Assembly (NCBI GenBank): GCA_902619615.1
Contig: CACNFD010000002.1
Coordinates: 1 to 64,000 of the forward strand
Origin: an uncultured SAR116 cluster alpha proteobacterium
Lineage (GTDB): Bacteria; Pseudomonadota; Alphaproteobacteria; Puniceispirillales; Marisalimonadaceae
Length of the DNA: 64,000 nt
Direction: 5' to 3'
Below the pieces are notes generated by a model, which was not told the DNA's origin, did not search any database, and was given only the letters and a program-made list of their open reading frames with translations. Below, piece after piece: positions 9,411 to 18,392 of the stretch. The position numbers and the translations under genes were made by a program. The first letter of the stretch is position 1. Each line of letters opens with the position of its first letter.

Positions 9411-10583
9411 TTATTTATTAGCCAAAATCTCTGTAGCTTTAGCAATTCCCCCTTTTTGGTAAGGTATACCTGCCATTTCAAAACCTATTTCTATTCCATT
9501 TAATGTACCCATTAACATTAAGTCATTAAAATCACCAAGATGGCCTATTCTAAAAACTTTTCCTGCAAGTTTCGAAAGTCCACTACCTAGAGACATATTT
9601 AAATTTTCTAAAATTATTTTTCTTAGAATATCGGCATTATGATTTTTTGGTAACATAACAGCTGTTAAAACATTTGAAAAATCCTTTTCTTCTTTGCATA
9701 CAGTCTCAAAGCCCCATGCTTGAACAGCAGCCCTTGTTGCTTGAGCATGTCTTTCATGTCTATAAAAAACATTATCAAGCCCCTCTTCATGAAGCATATC
9801 AATCGCTTCTTTTAATCCGTATAATAGATTAGTTGCAGGTGTATAAGGAAAAGAACCTGATTTGTTTGCTTCTATTTGCTCTTCCCAATCCCAGTAAGAT
9901 CTCCGCATACCTGAAGTTTTAGACATTTTGAGCGCCTTTTCTGATATTGCATTGAAGGATAATCCAGGTGGCAACATAAGCCCTTTTTGAGATCCAGAAA
10001 CTGTAATATCAACACCCCATTCATCATGTTTATACTCCATGGATCCTAAACCTGAAATAGTATCAACCATCAATAAAGCATCATGATTAGCTGAGTTCAA
10101 TGCTTTCCTAACTTCTTCAATTCTTGAAGTACAACCTGTAGAGGTCTCATTATGAACTACACAAACTGCTTTTATCTGTTTTTCAGTATCTTTTTCTAAT
10201 CTCTCATAAATTTTTTCAGGCTCAGCCCCTCTTTGCCAATCGGTTTTCAAAAACTCAGTTTTTATTCCAAGTCTAAGCGCCATTTTATTCCATAAAGATG
10301 CAAAATGACCAGTTTCCACCATAAGAACTAAGTCGTCTTCTCTAATTGTATTAACAAGTGCCGCCTCCCACGCACCAGTTCCTGAAGCAGGATATATGAT
10401 AACATTAGATTTAGTTTTAAAAATTGTCTTTATTCCTTCAAGACAATCATTAGCTAAATTGGAAAATTCAGGTCCTCTATGATCTATAGTAGGATAATCC
10501 ATTGCACGTAAAATTCTGTCAGGAACATTCGAAGGACCTGGTAACTGAAGAAAATGTTTGCCTGACATATAATTTTTAGTCAT
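9411..10583 (-). CDS. AGXT-family aminotransferase, serine--glyoxylate aminotransferase-like
   Basis: 'FLQLPGPSNVPDRILRAMDYPTIDHRGPEF', PLP region 'DITVSGSQKGLMLPPGLSF'. Confidence 0.88.
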   Translation of the reverse strand: MTKNYMSGKHFLQLPGPSNVPDRILRAMDYPTIDHRGPEFSNLANDCLEGIKTIFKTKSNVIIYPASGTGAWEAALVNTIREDDLVLMVETGHFASLWNKMALRLGIKTEFLKTDWQRGAEPEKIYERLEKDTEKQIKAVCVVHNETSTGCTSRIEEVRKALNSANHDALLMVDTISGLGSMEYKHDEWGVDITVSGSQKGLMLPPGLSFNAISEKALKMSKTSGMRRSYWDWEEQIEANKSGSFPYTPATNLLYGLKEAIDMLHEEGLDNVFYRHERHAQATRAAVQAWGFETVCKEEKDFSNVLTAVMLPKNHNADILRKIILENLNMSLGSGLSKLAGKVFRIGHLGDFNDLMLMGTLNGIEIGFEMAGIPYQKGGIAKATEILANK

Positions 10584-10704
10584 TAATTAATCCTAGCCAA
10601 AATGTTATCTTTAATTGAAACTATTGAGAATTTATTTTATTATTTATACACTTAATTACATTAATTTCCATATAGAATTTAAATTCACATTAAAGGTTAT
10701 TTAG

Positions 10705-13659
10705 ATGCCAGAAGGCCATGCAGATAAATTACTAGACATATTAAAAACAAAAACTTCAGCAGAAGTTTACTCTGACAATTTTAATAAAGGTAGATACGCT
10801 ACTGATGCATCAATATATCAGATGATGCCATTTGGAGTTCTAATACCCAAAACTAAATCAGATTTAATTGAAACAATTAATTATGCTTGTGAAAAAAGGG
10901 TACCTTTACTTGCACGTGGTGGCGGCACATCACAATGTGGTCAAACTGTAAATAATGCAATCGTTATTGATAATTCTAAATATCTTAATAAAGTTCTAGA
11001 TTTTGATAAAGAACAAATGACATGCGTTGTTGAACCTGGAATTGTCTTAGACGAACTTAATCGTTTTTTAAAACCACATGGGTTGTGGTTTCCTGTAGAC
11101 GTATCAACTTCAAGCAGAGCTACAATAGGTGGAATGGCTGGAAATAATAGTTGTGGTGGAAGATCAATAAGATATGGCATGATGAGGGATAATGTTATTG
11201 ATATTGAAGCTATTTTATATGATGGATCAATTTATAATTTTGGAAAATTAGAAAACAATAGTCTGCCATTTAGTAAAGGGGTTGCACCTGAAATTATTAA
11301 CAAACTCCAAAAACTAGCAAATGATAATGAAAAAGAAATTTTAGATAAATTTCCCAGTGTTCTGAGAAGAGTTGGTGGTTATAATATTGATGCATTGCTT
11401 ACTGATGCGATGGCTAGCAGACCTAATGGTAGAGTTGGTGACGGAGTTAATTTGTCTCACTTGTTGGTTGGATCTGAAGGAACGCTTGCTTTTTCATCTG
11501 CAATCACTCTTAAATTATCTCCACTTCCATCAAAAAAAATAATGGGAGTTTGTCATTTTCCATCCTTTTACGAAGCAATGGATGCTGCTCAATACATAGT
11601 GCCATTAAATCCGGTAGCTGTCGAGTTAGTGGATGATACTATGATCAGCCTAGCCCAAAAGATTGACATGTTCAAACCTACTGTAGAAGCTGTCGTAAAC
11701 GGCAATCCAAAATCATTACTTCTTGTTGAATTCGCAGAAGAGGATATGAATGAAAATCATAGAAGATTAAAAAAACTTCATCAACTAATTGGTGACCTAG
11801 GATATTCCTGGAATAAAGGCAAAAAAAATGGTGGTGTTGTTGATGTTATTAATGACAATCTTCAGTCTAAAGTTAGTGAAATGAGAAAATCTGGTTTGAA
11901 TATTATGATGTCCATGAAAGATGATGCAAAGCCAGTTTCATTCATTGAAGACTGTGCTGTAGAACTAAAAGATTTAGCAGAATACACCGATGGATTAAAT
12001 AAAATCTTTGATAAATACAATGTTAAGGGCACTTGGTATGCTCACGCTTCAGTCGGCTGTTTACATGTCAGACCTGTTTTGAATATGAAAATTCAAGATG
12101 ATGTTGATAAAATGAGAAATATTGCCAATGAAACAAGTAGCTTAGTAAAAAAATTTAAAGGCTCATATTCAGGTGAACATGGAGATGGCATAGCCCGTTC
12201 TGAATTTAATGAAGTAATGTTTGGCAAAAAGATGATTGAAATATTTAGAATCATTAAAAGTTCTTTTGACCCTTTTAATATCTTTAATCCAGGGAAGATT
12301 GTGGATGCTCCAAAATTAGATGCAAGAGATTACTTCAGATATGCGCCATCTTATAATGCTAAAAATATTGATACTATTTTAAACTGGTCTTCTTGGACAG
12401 GTTCAAGCGGAGGATTTCAAGGGGCTATAGAAATGTGTAATAATAATGGCTCATGTAGAAAATTAGAAGGTGGAGTTATGTGTCCTTCTTTTAGGGTAAC
12501 AAAAGATGAGAAGGACTCTACAAGAGGAAGAGCAAATTCTCTTAGATTAGCTCTTTCAGGACAGCTTGGTAAAGATGCTTTATTCAGTGAAAGAATGAAT
12601 GATACTATGAAACTTTGTGTTTCGTGTAAAGCATGCAAACGTGAATGTCCAACAGGCGTTGATATGTCAAAAATGAAAATTGAAATTTCAAATTTAAGAG
12701 CAAAAAAAATTGGATTAGACATTAAAAGCAAACTTGTTGCATTTCTTCCATACTATGCATCAATTGCATCAAAATTTTCTTTTATTTTCAATTTAAGAGA
12801 TAAGCTCCCTGGATTGGCAAAACTGAGTGAAATTTTTCTTGGCATCACAGCAAAGAGGCCTCTTCCAAAATGGAGACAGGATTATTTTAGAGATAATGAG
12901 TTACCAAGTAATTTAAGTGAAAATAAAAAATCTATTCCTGTTATTTTATTCGTTGATACATTTAATAGATATTATGAACCTGAAAACGTAAGATCAGCAA
13001 TCAAAGTTTTAAAAAAAGCAGGCTACTTCCCATTTATTCCAACTTTAGAAAATTCAAGTAAAGCACTTTGTTGTGGTAGAACATATCTAACCAATGGACT
13101 TATTAATCATGCAAAAAATGAGGTTTTAAAAATATTAGAAACATATAAACCTTACCTTAAAAATGGTATATCTATTGTTGGTATAGAACCTTCTTGTATT
13201 CTTTCATTTAGGGACGAAATACCCAATTTAATAAAAAATAAAGAAACCAATTATTTAAAAAACAACTCATATACATTTGAAGAATTACTATCAAAGCATT
13301 GTGAAAAATTAAAATTCAAAAATTTAACTAAAAAAGTCTTACTTCATGGTCACTGTCATCAAAAAGCTTTTGATGTAGTAAAACCAATTGAAAATATATT
13401 AAAAAATATTGAAGGTGTTGAAGTTGAAACAATTGAAACAAGCTGTTGTGGAATGGCAGGTTTTTTTGGTTATGACAAGAACACCTACAATATTTCAATG
13501 AAGATGGCCAATGAAAAACTTTTCCCAGCAATAATAAAAAATAAAGGTGAAATAACTATTATAGCTGATGGGACATCTTGTAGATGTCAGATTAAGGATG
13601 GTCTGAATAAGGAAGCTATTCATATAGCTAAATTTCTTGATCAAAATATAATTTACTAA
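10705..13659 (+). CDS. FAD-binding and 4Fe-4S/CCG-domain oxidoreductase (YdiJ / D-2-hydroxyacid dehydrogenase-like)
   Basis: 984 aa; 'LLARGGGTSQCGQTV' FAD_binding_4, 'YSGEHGDGIARSEF', 'CVSCKACKRECP', CCG motifs 'ALCCGRTYL' and 'SCCGMAGFFGY'. Confidence 0.93.
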   Translation: MPEGHADKLLDILKTKTSAEVYSDNFNKGRYATDASIYQMMPFGVLIPKTKSDLIETINYACEKRVPLLARGGGTSQCGQTVNNAIVIDNSKYLNKVLDFDKEQMTCVVEPGIVLDELNRFLKPHGLWFPVDVSTSSRATIGGMAGNNSCGGRSIRYGMMRDNVIDIEAILYDGSIYNFGKLENNSLPFSKGVAPEIINKLQKLANDNEKEILDKFPSVLRRVGGYNIDALLTDAMASRPNGRVGDGVNLSHLLVGSEGTLAFSSAITLKLSPLPSKKIMGVCHFPSFYEAMDAAQYIVPLNPVAVELVDDTMISLAQKIDMFKPTVEAVVNGNPKSLLLVEFAEEDMNENHRRLKKLHQLIGDLGYSWNKGKKNGGVVDVINDNLQSKVSEMRKSGLNIMMSMKDDAKPVSFIEDCAVELKDLAEYTDGLNKIFDKYNVKGTWYAHASVGCLHVRPVLNMKIQDDVDKMRNIANETSSLVKKFKGSYSGEHGDGIARSEFNEVMFGKKMIEIFRIIKSSFDPFNIFNPGKIVDAPKLDARDYFRYAPSYNAKNIDTILNWSSWTGSSGGFQGAIEMCNNNGSCRKLEGGVMCPSFRVTKDEKDSTRGRANSLRLALSGQLGKDALFSERMNDTMKLCVSCKACKRECPTGVDMSKMKIEISNLRAKKIGLDIKSKLVAFLPYYASIASKFSFIFNLRDKLPGLAKLSEIFLGITAKRPLPKWRQDYFRDNELPSNLSENKKSIPVILFVDTFNRYYEPENVRSAIKVLKKAGYFPFIPTLENSSKALCCGRTYLTNGLINHAKNEVLKILETYKPYLKNGISIVGIEPSCILSFRDEIPNLIKNKETNYLKNNSYTFEELLSKHCEKLKFKNLTKKVLLHGHCHQKAFDVVKPIENILKNIEGVEVETIETSCCGMAGFFGYDKNTYNISMKMANEKLFPAIIKNKGEITIIADGTSCRCQIKDGLNKEAIHIAKFLDQNIIY

Positions 13660-13699
13660 AAACAATTTAAGATTTAGTCTATTTTGTTAAGAGGAAAGA

Positions 13700-16045
13700 A
13701 TGCCAAATAAAATTAGAAAGCCAACATCGTTTCATTGGGGTAGTTATTATGCTGAAATTGAAGATGATAAGCTTGTTGGCATGCGCCCATATGAAAATGA
13801 TACAAACCCTTCTAAAATAGCTAATGGTATTGTAAACAGCATTGACGACGAATTACGAATAAGATTTCCTCATGTTCGTAAAGGTTACCTTAGAGAAATA
13901 CGTAAAGAACTAGCTAATAGTAAAATGTCGTTGACTGGCAAGCGTGGTAGGGAAAAAAGAGGCTCTGAAAATTTTGAAGCTGTTAGCTGGGAAGAAGCGA
14001 GTAATATTGTTGCTTTTGAGCTGAATAGAGTCAAAAAAAAGTATAAAAACAAAGCCTTCTTTGCTGGCTCTTATGGTTGGGGTTCTGCTGGAAGATTTCA
14101 CCATGCCCAAAGTCAACTTCATAGATTTTTTAATTGTTATGGTGGATATACTAGATCAGTAAACACCTATTCTTATGCAGCCAGTGAAACAATTATGCCT
14201 CACGTTATTGGTATGTCATATCGACAATTTCTTGATAATCACACAGATTGGAATAATATTAAGGACAATTCTGAATTAATAGTTATGTTTGGCGGATTGC
14301 CTCTAAAAAATGCCCAAGTAAACTCTGGAGGTGTTGGAAAACACACGACTAGAGAATATATAAAAAAATGTGCACAAAAAGGTATAGAATTTATAAATAT
14401 TAGCCCAATGGAAATGGAAGCTGATATAATAAGTAAAGCTGAATGGGTAAAAATAAGACCAGGTACAGATACAGCTTTAATGCTTGGTGTTGCATTTATT
14501 TTAGAAACAGAAAGCCTAGCTGATAGAGATTTTATAAACAAATATTGTGTTGGATACGACAAATTTCTTCAATACCTAAAGGGTATATCCGATGGCAAAG
14601 CTAAGACACCCTTCTGGGCATCTAAAATTACTGGCATTCCAAGTAATACAATTTATAATTTAGCAAAGAAAATGTCTTCAAACAGAACGATGATTACGGG
14701 AGCTTGGGCCCTGCAACGACAGCAGTATGGTGAACAACCACACTGGATGATAGCTGTTCTAGCTTGTATGCTAGGACAAATAGGACTTCCTGGTGGAGGT
14801 TTTGGCCTTGGATACAGTGCAGAAAACGGCATTGGAAATCCAGTCCAACATTTTAAGTGGCCTTCCTTAGAACAATTCAATAATCCTGTTTCAGAGTTTA
14901 TTCCTGTCGCTAGAATTTCAGATATGCTATTACAACCAGGAAAAATTTTTTCTTATAATGGAAAAGAAATTAAATACCCAGATATAAAGTTAGTATATTG
15001 GGCAGGTGGTAATCCGTTTCATCATCAGATGAACTTAAAGAAGCTTAATAAAGCTTTTAAACAACCTGACACAATAATTGTAAATGAAATTTGGTGGAAT
15101 AGTCTTGCAAGACATTCAGATATTATATTACCAGCAACAACCTCATTAGAAAGAAATGATATAAGTATTAAACATTGGGATCAGATGATTTCACCAATGT
15201 ATAAAGCAATTGAACCCGTAGGAGAGTCAAGATCAGACTATGAAATTTTTTCCGAAATTGCCTCAAAATTAAATTTTAAAGATAAATTCACTGAAGGAAA
15301 AGATGAAGATAAATGGCTAAGGTCTATTTGGGATAAAGCAAGAAGTAAAGCAAAAGATGAAGGATTTACTTTACCTGAGTATGAAAAATTTTGGAAAAAT
15401 GGTTTTCAAGAGGTATTATCTCCCAAAAAACAAATTATTTTATTAGAACAATTTAGAAAAGATCCTGAAAAAAATCCTATCTCAACACCGTCAGGAAAAA
15501 TAGAAATTTTTTCTGAAACAGTTGAAAGTTTTAACTATAAGGATTGTCCTGGACACCCCACTTGGTTAGAACAAGAAGAATGGCTAGGTTCAAATTTAAC
15601 AAAACAATACCCACTTCAACTAATATCAGGTCAACCCCACAATAGGTTACACAGTCAACTTGATAATGGTTCTGAGAGCCAAAGTTATAAAATATTAGGA
15701 AGGGAACCCATTAAAATTCATCCACAAGATGCTAAAACAAGAAAGTTAGTTGACGGGGATATTGTTGAGGTATTTAACAAGAGGGGTAAATGCCTTGCTG
15801 GAGTGATAATAAGTAATGAAGTCATGAAAGGCGTAGTATTTCTACCTGTAGGCGCTTGGTATGATCCAATAAATGATGGCGAATTTTGTATACATGGAAA
15901 TCCAAATGTTTTGACAGAAGACATTGGCACTTCATCTTTAGCTCAAGGACCATCAGCTCATTCGACTTTAGTAGAAATAAAAAAATATACCAAAGAATTA
16001 CCAGAAATTAATGTTTTACATAAACCCAAAATTGTAAAAAAGTAG
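13700..16045 (+). CDS. molybdopterin-dependent oxidoreductase, BisC/TorA/DMSO-reductase family
   Basis: 781 aa; 'GSYGWGSAGRFHHAQSQLHRFFNCYGGYTRSVNTYSYAASETIMPHVIG', 'VNEIWWNSLARHSDIILPATTSLERNDI'; no TAT signal at N-terminus. Confidence 0.93.
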   Translation: MPNKIRKPTSFHWGSYYAEIEDDKLVGMRPYENDTNPSKIANGIVNSIDDELRIRFPHVRKGYLREIRKELANSKMSLTGKRGREKRGSENFEAVSWEEASNIVAFELNRVKKKYKNKAFFAGSYGWGSAGRFHHAQSQLHRFFNCYGGYTRSVNTYSYAASETIMPHVIGMSYRQFLDNHTDWNNIKDNSELIVMFGGLPLKNAQVNSGGVGKHTTREYIKKCAQKGIEFINISPMEMEADIISKAEWVKIRPGTDTALMLGVAFILETESLADRDFINKYCVGYDKFLQYLKGISDGKAKTPFWASKITGIPSNTIYNLAKKMSSNRTMITGAWALQRQQYGEQPHWMIAVLACMLGQIGLPGGGFGLGYSAENGIGNPVQHFKWPSLEQFNNPVSEFIPVARISDMLLQPGKIFSYNGKEIKYPDIKLVYWAGGNPFHHQMNLKKLNKAFKQPDTIIVNEIWWNSLARHSDIILPATTSLERNDISIKHWDQMISPMYKAIEPVGESRSDYEIFSEIASKLNFKDKFTEGKDEDKWLRSIWDKARSKAKDEGFTLPEYEKFWKNGFQEVLSPKKQIILLEQFRKDPEKNPISTPSGKIEIFSETVESFNYKDCPGHPTWLEQEEWLGSNLTKQYPLQLISGQPHNRLHSQLDNGSESQSYKILGREPIKIHPQDAKTRKLVDGDIVEVFNKRGKCLAGVIISNEVMKGVVFLPVGAWYDPINDGEFCIHGNPNVLTEDIGTSSLAQGPSAHSTLVEIKKYTKELPEINVLHKPKIVKK

Positions 16046-16056
16046 AGTACTCTGTC

Positions 16057-16761
16057 TTGAGCATTGAAATTTGTATCATTAATCCTTATGCATCTGCTAT
16101 ATCAAATCAAAAAATCAAATATTGTGCTCTAAAAGTGATTGATAAAGATTCTAGTATTTTAATAAATAACGAAAATTCTGATGAAGACTATTTTGACCTA
16201 CATAGCGAAACAATAAATATTTCAAAATTGCTTAAAGTAGTTGAAAAAAATAATTCTTCGGACGCTTTCATAATTATTTCTTTTGAAGATATTGGTGTCG
16301 ATACAATTAGAAAAGTCACTTCAAAACCAATAATTGGTATAGGCGAAGCTTCTTTTTATACTGCAAACATAATTGCAAATAAGTTTTCAGTAATTACGAA
16401 TTTATCTCATTCACATGAAGCCTTAAAAAACAACTTAATTAAATATGATATGGATCACAAGTGCGTATCGATGAAATCAATTGAAGTTCCTGTATTAGAT
16501 ATGGATACAATGTCAAAATCAAATTTAAATAAATTAAATAACGAAATTCAAAGAACAATAACAGAAGATGATCCGGAGGCTATAATTATAACTAGCCCTG
16601 GAATTTTAAATTTATCAAAAAATTTAAGTAATAAGTTCAATATACCTATTATCGAAGGAGTAACAGCTGCAACAGCTCTAATGGAAAATTTTGCTAAATT
16701 AGATTTACAAATAAAAAAATTTGTTTCTAAACCTATTAGAAATTTTGGAATACCAATTTAA
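16057..16761 (+). CDS. Asp/Glu/hydantoin racemase-superfamily protein lacking both catalytic Cys
   Basis: Collinear with the 40722-41453 paralog; TTG start; 'IIISFEDIG' and 'IITSPGI' replace 'VIACFDDTG' and 'ILGCAGM'. Confidence 0.82.
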   Translation: MSIEICIINPYASAISNQKIKYCALKVIDKDSSILINNENSDEDYFDLHSETINISKLLKVVEKNNSSDAFIIISFEDIGVDTIRKVTSKPIIGIGEASFYTANIIANKFSVITNLSHSHEALKNNLIKYDMDHKCVSMKSIEVPVLDMDTMSKSNLNKLNNEIQRTITEDDPEAIIITSPGILNLSKNLSNKFNIPIIEGVTAATALMENFAKLDLQIKKFVSKPIRNFGIPI

Positions 16762-16766
16762 ATTAA

Positions 16767-18392
16767 TTATAAAAACTCGTTTTCTAAATCTTTATCTAAC
16801 AGGTTTTGATCTCTTTTAGAGTAATCTCCTAAACCAGCACCTCCAGGAGTGTAAATTTGCAAGATATCTCCTGCTTTGATAAGTTGTGTCCCTTTACCAT
16901 TTAACTTTCCTTTACCCTTAATTGAGACTTGTCCTGGTTTGCCGTTACCTCCATTTAAACGTCCTCTTGCAGGAAATTTAATTCTATCAAAAGAGGCCAA
17001 AAGATCCATATCCTCGTCAATTGCTGATTTAATTTCAATTACTTGACCTAAACCACCATTATACTTTCCTTTACCACCACTTCCTGGATTAAATTCTTTT
17101 TTCAGGAACAATAATGGAGCAACAGCTTCATTTATCTCAACTGGAGTACCTTTCACACCTGAAGGGTAAGCAGTAGCTGACAATCCATCTTTGTTTGGTC
17201 TTGCACCAGTTCCACCATTAACTACGGCAGTTACTGCAAATAATGAGTTGTTGTTTGCTCCCCTATCAGTCTTCCCACGAAATGTAATATTCCACAAACA
17301 AGAAGCACCTTCTGCAGGAACTTTTTCTGGTATAGCTTTTTCTAAACAACCAAAAACTACATCTGGAAGCATTTGACCAATAATATGTCTTGCGCAAACT
17401 GCGGCAGGATATGGAGCGTTTAAAATCGATCCTAATGGTGCATCAATTTCAAAAGGTTTTAGAGACCCAGCATTGTTCGGTATTTCAGAACTTAGAAGAC
17501 AACTCAAACCAAAACAGGTGTAAGCCTTGGTATATGATAGTGGAACATTTATACCAAACTTGGATTTGTCAGAAGTACCAGTATAATCAACAAATATTGA
17601 TTTTTCAGAAACCTTTAGTTTCGCCTCTAGTTTTATGTCTTTTTCAAACCCATCTATCATCATAGAATTTTCATATACGCCATTTGGGATTTTTTTAATT
17701 TCATTTTCTACAGCTGATAATGACTTATTATATATAAAATCAGATAGATTTTTTAAGTCGTTAATTTCAAATTCGTTCATCATTTCTACTAATCTTTTGC
17801 AACCTATGTCATTGCATGCAGCTAATGAGAAGACATCTCCTTCTGTTTCTACTGGTTGTCTTGTGTTTTGGCTAACTAATTTTAGTAATGTTTTATTCAT
17901 AACACCTCTGTCAGCTAATTTTAACATAGGTATATAAAGACCTTCCATGTGAATATCGGTAGCATCAGGACCTACACCTAATCCTCCAATATCTGTCAAA
18001 TGAGATGTACATGAAAAAAGGCCAACTATTTTGTTATCTTTGAAACAAGGGGTAGTTAATACAAAATCGTTCAGATGCCCTGTTCCCATCCATGGATCAT
18101 TGGTAATAAAAATGTCTCCTTCATTCATTGAGTTAAGCGGAAAATGTTCAATAAAATGCTTAACAGACTCTGCCATAGAATTAACATGGCCAGGAGTACC
18201 TGTAACTGCCTGAGCCATCATTCTACCTTCTAGATCAAATACTCCAGCAGATATATCTCCACATTCACGAACAATTGGACTAAACGCAGTTCTAACTAAT
18301 GTTTGACCTTGTTCTTCAACAACAGAAAGAAGTCTATTCCACATTACTTGATTTTGAATATTATTTTTGTCATCAATCAAATCATTGTTCAT
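16767..18392 (-). CDS. hyuB: hydantoinase B/oxoprolinase family (HyuB)
   Basis: 'VRECGDISAGVFDLEGRMMAQAVTGTPGHVNSMAESVKHF', 'FITNDPWMGTGHLNDFVL', 'NPGSGGKGKYNGGLGQVIEI'. Confidence 0.95.
   Translation of the reverse strand: MNNDLIDDKNNIQNQVMWNRLLSVVEEQGQTLVRTAFSPIVRECGDISAGVFDLEGRMMAQAVTGTPGHVNSMAESVKHFIEHFPLNSMNEGDIFITNDPWMGTGHLNDFVLTTPCFKDNKIVGLFSCTSHLTDIGGLGVGPDATDIHMEGLYIPMLKLADRGVMNKTLLKLVSQNTRQPVETEGDVFSLAACNDIGCKRLVEMMNEFEINDLKNLSDFIYNKSLSAVENEIKKIPNGVYENSMMIDGFEKDIKLEAKLKVSEKSIFVDYTGTSDKSKFGINVPLSYTKAYTCFGLSCLLSSEIPNNAGSLKPFEIDAPLGSILNAPYPAAVCARHIIGQMLPDVVFGCLEKAIPEKVPAEGASCLWNITFRGKTDRGANNNSLFAVTAVVNGGTGARPNKDGLSATAYPSGVKGTPVEINEAVAPLLFLKKEFNPGSGGKGKYNGGLGQVIEIKSAIDEDMDLLASFDRIKFPARGRLNGGNGKPGQVSIKGKGKLNGKGTQLIKAGDILQIYTPGGAGLGDYSKRDQNLLDKDLENEFL

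Noticed and set aside
17191-18213. Plus-strand ORFs over hyuB (17191-17376, 17390-17665, 17635-17937, 18031-18213)
   Set aside because: Antisense to intact hyuB; no motifs.
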